DNA of 64,000 nucleotides, taken from Cellulomonas sp. S1-8. Its GTDB lineage: Bacteria; Actinomycetota; Actinomycetes; Actinomycetales; Cellulomonadaceae. A model generated the notes under the pieces. That model was not told the origin of the DNA. It was given only the letters and a program-made list of their open reading frames with translations, and did no database searches. The translations under genes were made by a program, and so were the position numbers. Location of the stretch: contig NZ_CP110806.1 of the NCBI RefSeq assembly GCF_026184235.1, forward strand, positions 4,154,001-4,218,000, in the 5' to 3' direction. Shown here piece by piece: positions 42,773 through 51,358 of this stretch; position 1 is the stretch's first letter, and every line of letters begins with the position of its first letter.

Positions 42773-44077
42773 GTGGACCCCACCGCCGCCCGCCCCGACC
42801 GCCGCCTCGTCATCGTCGTGCGCGCCGACCCGGTGATCTGCGGTCACTCGGGCGAGGCCCGCAACCTCGCCGAGGCCGCGCTCGCCCGCGGGTTCGACGA
42901 CGTCCGCATCGTCACCTGGCCGATCGACCGGCTGCAGGAGGCGGGCCTGCCGCTCAAGCCCCTGGACGGCGTCATGCCGTACTCCCCGGGGATCGTCGTC
43001 GAGCGCCCCGGGCCCGTCGGCGACTACAAGGTCCCCGACGGCCGCTACCTGGCCGGCCTGACGGGCCGCCTCGTCGAGCTGTTCACCGACGGCGTCCCCA
43101 CGGTCGCGATGTCCCTGTACCTGTCGCCGCACGCCACGGCCGTCGCCGACGCCGTCTCGGTCGCGCGCCGCACGGGCCTGCCCGTGAACGTCGTGACGGT
43201 CGCGGAGGCCGTCGGGTCCGACGTCACCAACGTCGTGCGTGCGTGCGTCGAGCAGGACCGGTTCGGTGCCGCCGCGCACGTCCTCGCGCAGTACCTCTCG
43301 CACGACGTCGCGCTCGCGGTGTCCCAGTACACCCGCGACCTCATCATCAGCGAGGCCACCCTGCTCGACGCCCGCTACGGCACGCACTTCGCCGAGGCGT
43401 GCCGCGCCCGCGTCCACGTCTCCTACCCCGCGATCGACGTCGGCACGTACCTGGCCCGCGACGAGGGCGAGACGGACCGCGTCCTGGCGGAGCGTGGCCT
43501 GACGCGCGACGGGTACGTGCTGTTCCTGTCGCGGCTCGCGCACGCCAAGGGCGTCGACGACCTCATCGACGGGTACGTGCGCTCGGGTGCACCCGCCGCA
43601 GGGCGCCGCCTGGTCGTCGCGGGCAGCGGCCCGCAGGCCGCCGAGCTGCGCGCCCACGCCGCCGGGACGCCCGTCGCGGACCTCATCACGTTCCTCGACG
43701 ACGTCACCGACGACCAGAAGGGCCACCTCATGGCCGGCTGCACGGCCTTCGTGCTGCCGTCCAAGCCGCGCCCCGAGTTCGTCGAGACGTTCGGCATCGC
43801 CCTGGTCGAGAAGATGCTGTCCGGCGGCGGACCCGTCGTCACCACCGTCACCGGAGGCATCGGCGAGGCCGTCGGCGACACCGCGATCATCGTCCCCGTC
43901 GACTCCCCCGACGCGATCGCCGCGGCGATCGACGACGTCCTGGCCATGGACCGCGCCGAGCGCGCGGCCTGGTCCGAGCGTGCGCGGGAGTACGCGCTGC
44001 AGTTCGACCGGGGCGTCGTGCTGGACCGGATCCTCGACCAGGTCGCGGCGGTGACGCGGGAGCCGGTGCCGGCGTGA
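42773..44077 (+). CDS. GT4-type glycosyltransferase
   Basis: The 434-residue protein has the GT-B fold in the GT4 style: an N-terminal Rossmann-like part (RLVIVVRADPVICGHSGEAR), then YVLFLSRLAHAKGVDDLIDG and GRRLVVAGSGPQAAELRAHA with the nucleotide-sugar site, and the E-x7-E motif in PEFVETFGIALVEKMLSGGG. The start is GTG 42773 after GAGAGGA. The acceptor is unknown. Its stop overlaps the start of a Phd-type antitoxin relic (GTGA), so a toxin-antitoxin unit is coupled to it. Confidence 0.83.
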   Translation: MDPTAARPDRRLVIVVRADPVICGHSGEARNLAEAALARGFDDVRIVTWPIDRLQEAGLPLKPLDGVMPYSPGIVVERPGPVGDYKVPDGRYLAGLTGRLVELFTDGVPTVAMSLYLSPHATAVADAVSVARRTGLPVNVVTVAEAVGSDVTNVVRACVEQDRFGAAAHVLAQYLSHDVALAVSQYTRDLIISEATLLDARYGTHFAEACRARVHVSYPAIDVGTYLARDEGETDRVLAERGLTRDGYVLFLSRLAHAKGVDDLIDGYVRSGAPAAGRRLVVAGSGPQAAELRAHAAGTPVADLITFLDDVTDDQKGHLMAGCTAFVLPSKPRPEFVETFGIALVEKMLSGGGPVVTTVTGGIGEAVGDTAIIVPVDSPDAIAAAIDDVLAMDRAERAAWSERAREYALQFDRGVVLDRILDQVAAVTREPVPA

Positions 44078-44305
44078 GACGGGTGAGCATCGACGACGCC
44101 ACGACGCACCTGTCGCGGCTCGTCGCGCGCGCCGAGCGCGGCGAGGAGACGGTGATCACCCGCCACGGTCGGCCGGTCGCACGCATCGTGCCGATGCCGC
44201 CCCGTCCGCTCGTCCGCACCCGGCGCGCTGCGCGGCCGCCTCACCATCGCCGCCGACTTCGACGACTTCACCGACGAGGACGCCCGGGACTGGTACGGCG
44301 CGTGA
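44074..44305 (+). pseudogene. Frameshifted Phd-type antitoxin
   Basis: From the GTG at 44074 the frame gives MRRVSIDDATTHLSRLVARA and EETVITRHGRPVARIVPMPP, a good Phd/YefM DNA-binding domain. Near 44215 the coding pattern jumps to another frame: GALRGRLTIAADFDDFTDED, then ARDWYGA, stop at 44303-44305, which is the usual toxin-binding tail. In the frame of the N-terminal half there is no stop; it runs on directly into the toxin frame. So the antitoxin has lost its tail to an indel, or a sequencing error is present. Confidence 0.6.
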
Positions 44306-44673
44306 GGCTCCTCGCCGACACCCACGTGCTCCTGTGGTGGTGGGCGAACGACCCCCGCCTGCCGGCCCGGCACCGCGACGTCCTGGCCGACGGCGGCACC
44401 GAGGTGCTGTTCTCGTCCGTGAGCATCGCGGAGATCGCCATCGAGGCGTCGCTCGGCAAGCTCGACTCCCCTCCCGACGTCGCCGCGGTGCACGTGCAGG
44501 GCGGCTTCGTCGAGCTGGCCTTCACCGCCCGACACGCCGCCCTGCTGGGCACGCTGCCGTGGCACCACCGCGACCCGTTCGACCGGACGCTCGTCGCGCA
44601 GGCCGTCGTCGAGGGGCTGACCATCGCGAGCGTCGACGCGCGGGTGGCGCAGTACGACGTGGCGGTGCTCTGA
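44302..44673 (+). CDS. vapC: VapC-type PIN toxin behind the broken antitoxin
   Basis: The 123-residue protein has the four PIN acidic positions: D in LLADTHVLLWWW, E in SIAEIAIEASLG, D in HHRDPFDRTLVA and D in IASVDARVAQYD. It matches the group of PIN toxins paired with Phd antitoxins. It starts at GTG 44302, overlapping the stop of the original antitoxin frame (GTGA). Because the antitoxin is frameshifted, the cell may either make a fused 199-residue antitoxin-toxin protein or have a damaged module. No residue of the toxin itself is missing. Confidence 0.78.
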   Translation: MRLLADTHVLLWWWANDPRLPARHRDVLADGGTEVLFSSVSIAEIAIEASLGKLDSPPDVAAVHVQGGFVELAFTARHAALLGTLPWHHRDPFDRTLVAQAVVEGLTIASVDARVAQYDVAVL

Positions 44674-44691
44674 CCAGTCTCGGCGACACGG

Positions 44692-44719
44692 TCGTCCACA
44701 GGCCCCACCGTTGTCCACA
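44692..44719. repeat. Two DnaA-box-like direct repeats
   Basis: TCGTCCACA (44692-44700) and TTGTCCACA (44711-44719), each followed by GGCCC, lie 19 bases apart in the gap between the PIN toxin and a lipoprotein gene. TTGTCCACA is the DnaA box form known for high-GC actinomycetes. No origin genes are near, so these may titrate DnaA or be coincidental. Confidence 0.4.
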
Positions 44720-44824
44720 GGCCCACCCACGGGGATGTGCCCGATCTGCCAGGCTCCTCCCGGTCGTAGGTGAGCGACGAGCCGACCGGCTCGGCCGCCC
44801 GGCCGGTCACCGGAGGTCCCTGCC

Positions 44825-45655
44825 GTGCTGTCGCGCCGTCACGCTCGTCTCGCCCCTGCCCTCGTCCTGCTGCTGGGCGCCCTGACCGCCTGCGCGGGTG
44901 GTGCGACCGCCGACGCGGGCACCAGCCCTGTGCCGCTCGCGCCCGCGCCGGACGCGGTGCTCGCCAGCCCCGAGGTGACCGGCCCCGCCACGCTGACGGC
45001 CGACGACTTCATCCGCACGGTCGTCGACGCGCAGGTGACCGCGCAGAGCTACGACTTCACGCTGTCCCTGGGCAGCGGGGACGAGCTCATGGCGATGAAC
45101 GGCTCCATGCACCTCGGCGGCGGCTCACCCTCGTTCGCGATGTTCGTGCTGATGCCCGACGCCCCGCCGATGACGATCCGGTCGGTCGCCGGCATGAACT
45201 ACGTCAGCCTCGGCGACGTCACCGGCGGCAAGTTCCTCGCGGTCGACCCGCAGGACACGTCGCACCCGCTCACCGCCGTCTTCGCCGACTCGATGAGCCA
45301 GGTCGACCCCACGATGGGCCTCGGGGAGCAGGAGGCCGCCGTCGTCAGCGTGACGCCGGACGGCGGGCCCGTCGACCTCGACGGCACGCAGGTGCAGAGG
45401 TACGAGGTCGTGGTCGACCCCTCGAAGATGCCGGAGAAGCTCGCCCAGCTCGAGGCCGGCCTGCCGCCCGGCATGGAGGTCCCCGAGACGCTCACCTACA
45501 CCTACGTGGTCGACACCGAGGGCCGCATCCAGATGGTGACCTTCGACGTCCTCGGGATCCGCGGGCGGATGGGCTTCTCGAACTGGGGCAGCGGGACCCC
45601 CGTCGAGGCGCCGACCGCCGAGGAGATCACGACCGAGGACCCGTTCACCGGCTGA
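44825..45655 (+). CDS. LppX/LprG-like lipoprotein
   Basis: The 276-residue protein has a signal peptide with lipobox LTAC|AGG, then a 200-residue beta-rich domain with the layout of the LppX_LprAFG family: FIRTVVDAQVTAQSYDFTLS, GMNYVSLGDVTGGKFLAVDP, and LTYTYVVDTEGRIQMVTFDV. Family members carry lipids or lipoglycans across the periplasm-like space in actinobacteria. It starts at GTG/CTG-rich sequence; the annotated start is the GTG at 44825, followed by basic residues LSRRHAR. It is monocistronic. Confidence 0.72.
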   Translation: MLSRRHARLAPALVLLLGALTACAGGATADAGTSPVPLAPAPDAVLASPEVTGPATLTADDFIRTVVDAQVTAQSYDFTLSLGSGDELMAMNGSMHLGGGSPSFAMFVLMPDAPPMTIRSVAGMNYVSLGDVTGGKFLAVDPQDTSHPLTAVFADSMSQVDPTMGLGEQEAAVVSVTPDGGPVDLDGTQVQRYEVVVDPSKMPEKLAQLEAGLPPGMEVPETLTYTYVVDTEGRIQMVTFDVLGIRGRMGFSNWGSGTPVEAPTAEEITTEDPFTG

Positions 45656-45730
45656 GTGCCGGGGCGCGCCGGTCGCCACGCACCCAGCACCAGCACGCGT
45701 CGCATGCGTCCAGTCAACCGTGCCGACGGG

Positions 45731-45745
45731 CCGGGGCCGCCCCGG
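45731..45745. terminator. Short GC hairpin between convergent genes
   Basis: CCGGGG/CCCCGG with a 3-base loop lies between the lipoprotein gene and the convergent LLM oxidoreductase, four bases from the latter's stop. It is short and has no T-tract, so it may only be a weak terminator. Confidence 0.35.
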
Positions 45746-45748
45746 TGC

Positions 45749-46708
45749 TCACCGCACCCGGGCGAGCTCCTCCAGCGCGGCAACCGGGTCCGGGCCCGTC
45801 GGGAACAGCACGCAGGTCGTCGCACCTGCCGCACCGCGGGCGTCGATCCGCTCGCGGACACCCTCCGGAGTCCCCGCGAGCGCGAGCTCCCGGACCCACG
45901 CGTCGGGCAGGGCGGCGGCGAACTCGTCCGGCGACGCGCACCCCCGGCGCAGCGCGGCCAGGTCGGCGGCGAACGGCAGCGGTGCGACGTGCGGCGCCCA
46001 GTCGGGCTCCCCGATCCACGCCAGTCCGGGACGGGCACGGTCGAGGGCGCGGGCCTCGTCGTCGTCGACGGCCGCGACGTCGTACGTCACGACGCGCGAC
46101 GGGCGGGTCGCCGCGACCTGCGCCACCGCGGCGCGCACGTAGGCCGGCGCGCACGGCTCGGCCAGGACGACCCCGTCGGCCACCCGACCGGCCGCCGCGA
46201 GCGACCGCGGCCCGCGCACGCCGAGCAGCACGTCCGGCACGACGTCGGGCACGGACGACGGGTCGAGCGCGACCCCGTCGAGCAGGACGGGAGCGCGCGG
46301 CCCGGTCGTGACGGTCTCGCCGCGCAGCAGCGCCCGCAGCGCGACCGTGTACGCCTCGAGGTACGTCAGCGGGCGCGCGGGCCACCGCCCCACCGACCGC
46401 ATCCAGTCCGGCATGCCGTGCCCGACGCCGTACGTCACCCGCCCCGGGAACAGCCGGGCGAGCGTCGCGGCGTCCATCGCGGCGAACGCGACGTCGCGCG
46501 CCGCGGCGGGCACGATCCCCACGCCGACGTGGATCCTCTCGGTCGCTGCCAGGACGGCCGCGGCCTGCGCGGCACCGCCCCGGAACCCCAGGTCCTCGAC
46601 GACCCACAGCTCGTCGAACCCGAGCGCCTCGGCGCGGCGGGCGTGCGCGAGCACACGGTCGGCGGGCAGGTCACGCGGCAGGAGCACCCCGAGGGACGGC
46701 GTCGTCAT
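45749..46708 (-). CDS. LLM-class flavin/F420-dependent oxidoreductase
   Basis: The 319-residue protein is a TIM-barrel luciferase-like monooxygenase/F420 oxidoreductase: LPADRVLAHARRAEALGFDE and LWVVEDL near the start, IHVGVGIVPAAARDVAFAAM, GRVTYGVGHGMPDWM, and a C-terminal GTPEGVRERIDARGAAGATT. Whether FMN or F420 is used cannot be told, but F420 is common in this group in actinobacteria. Start at ATG 46708. The substrate is unknown. It is divergent from the adhesin gene. Confidence 0.82.
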   Translation of the reverse strand: MTTPSLGVLLPRDLPADRVLAHARRAEALGFDELWVVEDLGFRGGAAQAAAVLAATERIHVGVGIVPAAARDVAFAAMDAATLARLFPGRVTYGVGHGMPDWMRSVGRWPARPLTYLEAYTVALRALLRGETVTTGPRAPVLLDGVALDPSSVPDVVPDVLLGVRGPRSLAAAGRVADGVVLAEPCAPAYVRAAVAQVAATRPSRVVTYDVAAVDDDEARALDRARPGLAWIGEPDWAPHVAPLPFAADLAALRRGCASPDEFAAALPDAWVRELALAGTPEGVRERIDARGAAGATTCVLFPTGPDPVAALEELARVR

Positions 46709-46776
46709 GGGGACATCCTCCCCTCGGAACGTCCGCGCCGTGACCGCGGCGCGGTGCGCACTGCACGGCGCGCGAC

Positions 46777-46845
46777 CGGACCTTCCAAGGCAATCCGGTC
46801 ACCGGGAGACCGAGGTCCCTTGATCTCCTCGGCTGTGACGGTCCG
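46777..46845 (+). ncRNA. Structured leader of the adhesin mRNA, unassigned
   Basis: An outer stem CGGACC/GGTCCG (46777-46782/46840-46845) encloses two inner stems that cannot both form fully: CGGTC/GACCG (46796-46800/46808-46812) and CGAGG/CCTCG (46811-46815/46827-46831). An additional pairing GGACCT/AGGTCC is also possible. Mutually exclusive stems 65 bases before the adhesin start recall a cis-regulatory RNA. It does not match the riboswitch classes I checked by eye (c-di-GMP-I, ydaO). Confidence 0.35.
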
Positions 46846-46909
46846 ATCCTCGATCCTGGGCGGCGACGCCCATGCGCGGGCGCCACCACCCCCCCAGGAG
46901 TCGACGCCC

Positions 46910-49900
46910 ATGCGCGTGCACACGAAGATCGCCTCGACCACGACCGTGATCGCCCTGGTGGCGGGAGGGACCCTCTGGTCGGCCGTCCCGGCGTCGGCGG
47001 CGACGGCACCCGACCTGGCGTCCGCGATCTTCGCGACGCCCTCGGTGGTGACGGCGTCGAGCCTGAGCGCCCCGTCGGCCGCCACGACGGCCGTCCGCAC
47101 CGACCCGGTCGCGGGATTCCCGAGCCGGGCCGGGGGCTCCTACGCCGTGCTCTCGTCGGGGGCGGCCGCGTCCCTCACCGCAGGCCCGCAGAGCTCGGGG
47201 GCGGACACGAGCTACGTGACCACCTCCTCACGGGGCGGCGCCTACGACGTGACGACGCTCGAGGTCACGCTCGACGTCCCGGCGGGGATCAACTGCCTCC
47301 TGGGTGTCACCTTCCGCTTCCTCACGGACGAGTCCCCCAACGGCACCACCTTCCAGTTCAACGACTCCTTCGTCGCCGAGGTCGGCGCCAGCACCTGGAC
47401 GGTCAACCCCGACCGGTCGATCACCGCGCCCAACAACTTCGCCTTCGACACGTCGGGCCGCCCCATCAGCGTCAAGGCGGGTCTGTTCTCCGTCGCCGGC
47501 GCTGCGGGCGAGGCCGCCGGGACGATCTTCAACGGCGCGACTCCCCAGCTCACCGCCCAGGTCCCGCTCACCGGGGGCGAGGAGCAGAAGCTGTTCTTCT
47601 CGATCTTCGACGTGGGCGACTCCGTGGTGGACTCGGCGGTCCTGATCGACAACCTGCGCATCGGCACGGTCGACGACCCGGCGACGCAGTGCCAGAAGGG
47701 CGCGACGACGAACCCGACGGAGATCCGCGTCTCGGCGACCGCACCGACGCAGGTCGACGCGTTCGGCACCGCCGACGACACGTACACGATCCCGGCCACC
47801 GACGGCGTCGACTACGCGATCGAGGGCACCACCGTCGCTGCTGGGGAGTACCCCGCGACGGGGACCGTCGTCGTCGACGCGACCGCCAAGGCCGGGTACG
47901 AGCTGTCCGGTCCGACGCAGTTCACGCTGGTGTTCACCGACATCCTCGAGGCCACCGCCACCGAGCCCACCTGGGACGACACCTGGGGCACCGCGGACGA
48001 CACGTACACGATCCCGTCGGTGACGGGCGTGGAGTACTCCGTCGACGGCACCCCCGTCGCCGCGGGCAGCTACCCCGCCACGGGCACCGTCACGGTCGAG
48101 GCCGCGGCGACCACCGGCTACGGCCTGACCGGTCCCAGCGCGTTCACGCACACCTTCACCGACATCCGTCAGGTCAGCGCCACCGAGCCCACCTGGGACG
48201 ACACCTACGGCACGGCCGACGACCGCTATACGGTCCCCGCGGTCACGGGCGTGGAGTACACGGTCGACGGTGCGGTCGTGGACCCGGGCACCTACCCCGC
48301 CACCGGCACCGTCACCGTCGACGCCACCGCGACCGCCGGGTACGTCCTGACCGGGCCCTCGCAGTTCACGCACACCTTCACCGACATCCGTCAGGTCAGC
48401 GCCACCGAGCCCACGTCCGTGGACGCGTACGGCACGGCCGACGACACCTACACGATCCCCGAGGTCACCGGCGTCGAGTACGCGGTCGACGGCGCGCCCG
48501 TCACCGCCGGCGACTACCCCGGCGCCGGCACCATCGTCGTCACGGCGACCGCCACCGCCGGGTACGAGCTCACCGGCCCGGCAGAGTTCACGTTCACCTT
48601 CACCGACATCCGCCTGGCGACCGCCGTCGAGCCCACCTGGGACGACACCTACGGCACGGAGGACGACACGTTCACCGTCCCGTCGGTGACGGGCGTGCAG
48701 TACGCGGTCGACGGCACCCCCGTCGCCCCCGGTGAGCACCCCGCGAGCGGCCCCGTCGTGGTGACGGCCACCGCGACCACCGGGTACGAGCTCACCGGCC
48801 CGTCGGAGTTCACGTTCACCTTCACCGACATCCGCCTGGCCACCGCCGTCGAGCCCACCTGGGACGACACCTACGGCACCGCCGACGACACCTACACGAT
48901 CCCCACGGTCACCGGCGTGCAGTACGCGGTCGACGGCACCCCCGTCGCCCCCGGCGAGCACCCCGCGAGCGGCACGGTCGTCGTCACCGCGAGCGCCACG
49001 ACCGGCTACGAGCTCACCGGTGCCTCGGAGTTCACGCGCACCTTCACCGACATCCGCCTGGTCACGGCGCAGGCGCCGACGCAGGACGACCCGTACGGCA
49101 CGGCAGCAGACACCTACACGATCCCGTCGGTGACGGGCGTGGAGTACCGGGTCGACGGGGACGTCGTCGACGCCGGCACCTACCCGGGCACCGGGACGGT
49201 CGTCGTGACGGCGACGGCGACGCCGGGTCACGAGCTGACCGGGCCCTCCGAGTTCACGCTCGTGTTCACGGACATCACCCTCACCGAGGTCGTCGCGCCC
49301 ACGTGGCACGACGTCGACGGCACCGCGGACGACACGTTCACGCTGCCGGCGGTCGACGGTGTCGTGTGGACGCGGGACGGCGGCGTCCTCGCGCCCGGCA
49401 CGCACCCCGGCAGCGGCACGGTGACCCTCGTCGCGACCGCGGCCCCCGGTCACGAGCTCACGGGGACCACGACGCACTCCTTCACGTTCACCGACCTCGA
49501 GCACGTGACGCCGACGGCGCCGACCGCGACCGACAACCCGGGGACGGCGCTCGACGTCGTCACGATCCCCGCGGTCACGGGCGTGACCTACCTGCACGAC
49601 GGGACCGCGCTCGCGCCCGGCGACCACGCCCTCACGGGTGACGTCGTCATCACGGCCGTCCCGGCCGCACCGCGCTACGTGCTCGTCGGGACCACGACGT
49701 TCACGCTCCACCTGTCCGACGTGGACGTCCCCGGTGCGCCGACGATCACCGCCGTCACCGTCGGCAGCCGCAGCCTGACCGTCGCGTTCGCGGCCCCGAC
49801 CGCGACCGGCGGCATCCCCGTCACGGGGTACGCGTACTCGCTCGACGGCGGCAGCACGTGGGTCGAGGCCGACGGCTCGCCGGTGGTGGTGACGGGCCTC

Positions 49901-50602
49901 GTCAACGGGACGGAGTACCGCGTCGCCGTGCGGGCGCACAACGCCCAGGGCCCGGGCAGCGCCACCGCGGTCGTCACGGCGACCCCCGTGCCCGCCCCCT
50001 ACGAGCAGCGGGGTGTCGACGGGACGCTCGCCCTGCCCGCACCGGCGCCCGACCAGGCCGAGGCCTGGGTCGACGGCGCTCGCGTGCCGAGCACGGTGAC
50101 GACCGACGCCGGCACGCGCACCGTCACCGCGGGCAGCGTCCGCGTGACGCTGACCGGGCTCGACGCCTCCGGCCGGCCCGCCGGGGCCGACGGCCGGCTC
50201 GTCGTCACGCCCGACGGCTCGGTGACGGTCACGGGCTCCGGGTTCGCGCCCGGGGAGCTGGTCGACCTGTGGCTGTTCTCGACGCCCGTGCTCCTCGGGA
50301 CGGCGCACGTCGGGTCCGACGGCACCTTCGCGGCGCGGTTCGCGCTGCCCACCGGGGTGCCGGCGGGGCAGCACACGCTGCAGCTCAACGGGACGGCCGC
50401 CGACGGCACGCTCGTGAGCATCGCCTCGGGCGTCCTCGTCGAGGCCGCGCCGGTCGCGGCACCGGCGTCGCCCGCTCCCCGCAGCGCGGCGCTCGCCGTC
50501 ACCGGCGGGTCCGTCGCCGCGGGCGTGGTGCTCGCGACGTCGCTGCTGGCCGCCGGCGGTCTCGCCCTCGCGTTCGCCGGCCGCAGGCGGCGCGACGCCT
50601 GA
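46910..50602 (+). CDS. Surface repeat protein with LAXTG wall-sorting signal
   Basis: The 1230-residue protein has a signal peptide (IALVAGGTLWSAVPASAATA), a choice-of-anchor-L-like domain (residues about 40-265: LDVPAGINCLLGVTFRFLTD), nine 74-residue tandem repeats (47723-49723), one fibronectin III domain (VTGYAYSLDGGSTW), a linker, and a C-terminal sorting signal LAVTGG, a hydrophobic helix and GRRRRDA. LAXTG is the signal used by class E/D sortases of actinobacteria. The ATG at 46910 has AGGAG nine bases upstream. It is likely an adhesin or surface layer protein; the ligand is unknown. Confidence 0.82.
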   Translation: MRVHTKIASTTTVIALVAGGTLWSAVPASAATAPDLASAIFATPSVVTASSLSAPSAATTAVRTDPVAGFPSRAGGSYAVLSSGAAASLTAGPQSSGADTSYVTTSSRGGAYDVTTLEVTLDVPAGINCLLGVTFRFLTDESPNGTTFQFNDSFVAEVGASTWTVNPDRSITAPNNFAFDTSGRPISVKAGLFSVAGAAGEAAGTIFNGATPQLTAQVPLTGGEEQKLFFSIFDVGDSVVDSAVLIDNLRIGTVDDPATQCQKGATTNPTEIRVSATAPTQVDAFGTADDTYTIPATDGVDYAIEGTTVAAGEYPATGTVVVDATAKAGYELSGPTQFTLVFTDILEATATEPTWDDTWGTADDTYTIPSVTGVEYSVDGTPVAAGSYPATGTVTVEAAATTGYGLTGPSAFTHTFTDIRQVSATEPTWDDTYGTADDRYTVPAVTGVEYTVDGAVVDPGTYPATGTVTVDATATAGYVLTGPSQFTHTFTDIRQVSATEPTSVDAYGTADDTYTIPEVTGVEYAVDGAPVTAGDYPGAGTIVVTATATAGYELTGPAEFTFTFTDIRLATAVEPTWDDTYGTEDDTFTVPSVTGVQYAVDGTPVAPGEHPASGPVVVTATATTGYELTGPSEFTFTFTDIRLATAVEPTWDDTYGTADDTYTIPTVTGVQYAVDGTPVAPGEHPASGTVVVTASATTGYELTGASEFTRTFTDIRLVTAQAPTQDDPYGTAADTYTIPSVTGVEYRVDGDVVDAGTYPGTGTVVVTATATPGHELTGPSEFTLVFTDITLTEVVAPTWHDVDGTADDTFTLPAVDGVVWTRDGGVLAPGTHPGSGTVTLVATAAPGHELTGTTTHSFTFTDLEHVTPTAPTATDNPGTALDVVTIPAVTGVTYLHDGTALAPGDHALTGDVVITAVPAAPRYVLVGTTTFTLHLSDVDVPGAPTITAVTVGSRSLTVAFAAPTATGGIPVTGYAYSLDGGSTWVEADGSPVVVTGLVNGTEYRVAVRAHNAQGPGSATAVVTATPVPAPYEQRGVDGTLALPAPAPDQAEAWVDGARVPSTVTTDAGTRTVTAGSVRVTLTGLDASGRPAGADGRLVVTPDGSVTVTGSGFAPGELVDLWLFSTPVLLGTAHVGSDGTFAARFALPTGVPAGQHTLQLNGTAADGTLVSIASGVLVEAAPVAAPASPAPRSAALAVTGGSVAAGVVLATSLLAAGGLALAFAGRRRRDA
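47723..49723 (+). repeat. Nine tandem 222-bp repeats inside the adhesin gene
   Basis: Each unit encodes 74 residues around the pattern EPTWDDTYGTADDTYTIP, GVEYAVDGTPVAPGEHPA, GYELTGPSEFTFTFTDI. Neighbouring units 4-6 are nearly identical in DNA as well, which points to recent duplication or conversion. Units 8 and 9 are the most diverged. The exact 18-base run CACCTTCACCGACATCCG returns every 222 bases. Confidence 0.9.
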
Positions 50603-50625
50603 CCGGCGCAGCACCCGACCGGCGC

Positions 50626-50669
50626 GACGGCGACGGGCTCCCGCGACAGCGCGGGGGCCCGTCGCCGTC
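50626..50669. terminator. Strong bidirectional hairpin
   Basis: A stem of 20 pairs (GACGGCGACGGGC, T/G wobble, CCCGCG against CGCGGG, G, GCCCGTCGCCGTC) with a 4-base loop stands between the adhesin gene and the convergent deacetylase, whose stop codon lies in its right arm. It should end transcription from both sides. Confidence 0.8.
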
Positions 50670-51327
50670 AGAGCGTGTCGGGGTCTGCCCCACCGGTCCG
50701 GTCGTCGACGGCGGCGAGCGGCACCGAGAACGTCCACCCCGCGGCGCGCATCGTCGGTATGACCCGTGCGACCGCCTCGACCGTCTGGCTACGGTCCCCG
50801 CCGCCGTCGTGCAGCAGGATCACGCCCCCCGGCTCCACGCCACCGAGGCGCCGGACCAGCTCGTCGACGCCCGGCGGGTCCCAGTCCCCGACGACGAGCT
50901 GCATGTCCAGGGCCTGCATCCCCAGATCCGCGGCGACGGGGATCGTCCGCCCCCAGTGGCCGTACGGCGCCCGGAAGAACGGCACGGGCGCGTCGGGGAC
51001 GACCGCGTGGATCGCGTCGAGCGTGCGCTGCAGGTCCGCGCGGACGGCGTCGGGCTCCCAGTCCTCGAGGTCGTCGTGCCGGTACGAGTGGTTCGCCAGC
51101 ACGTGCCCGTCGGCGACGATGCGCCGCACGACGTCCGGGTGCGCCTCGACCTGCTCCCCGACCAGGCAGAACACCGCGGGCACCCCCTCGCGTGCCAGCA
51201 GGTCGAGGAGAGTGAGGGTGTCGGGCGGGTTCGGCCCGTCGTCGAACGTGAGGACCGCACGGGGTGCCGCGGGGTCCGAGGGGACGTACCGGATGACGTC
51301 GGCGAGGCCGGGGGCGTGGGGGTCCAT
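50668..51327 (-). CDS. Polysaccharide deacetylase (NodB homology)
   Basis: The 219-residue protein shows all five NodB motifs: TFDDGPN (catalytic base and metal Asp), NHSYRHDD (metal histidines), RAPYGHWG, the DWDPPG region, and LLHDGGG with the catalytic His. It removes acetyl groups from wall glycans or chitooligosaccharides using zinc or cobalt. There is no signal peptide, so it either acts inside or uses a non-classical route; the annotated start ATG 51327 could be later than the true one. It lies convergent with the adhesin. Confidence 0.85.
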   Translation of the reverse strand: MDPHAPGLADVIRYVPSDPAAPRAVLTFDDGPNPPDTLTLLDLLAREGVPAVFCLVGEQVEAHPDVVRRIVADGHVLANHSYRHDDLEDWEPDAVRADLQRTLDAIHAVVPDAPVPFFRAPYGHWGRTIPVAADLGMQALDMQLVVGDWDPPGVDELVRRLGGVEPGGVILLHDGGGDRSQTVEAVARVIPTMRAAGWTFSVPLAAVDDRTGGADPDTL

Positions 51328-51358
51328 CCCGGCATCCTGCCGCACCGGGTCGGCGCCG

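Noticed and set aside
46777..46845. c-di-GMP-I or c-di-AMP riboswitch
   Set aside because: The GGCAAxCC segment hints at c-di-GMP-I, but the required GACGCAAAGCC core is absent, and the ydaO consensus does not fit.
47723..49723. CRISPR array
   Set aside because: Repeats are 222 bp, contiguous and coding; no spacer-like unique segments between short repeats exist here or elsewhere in the window.
47228..50737. 1169-codon minus-strand open frame opposite the adhesin
   Set aside because: The plus strand has signal peptide, ordered repeats and sorting signal; the antisense frame only mirrors the repeats.
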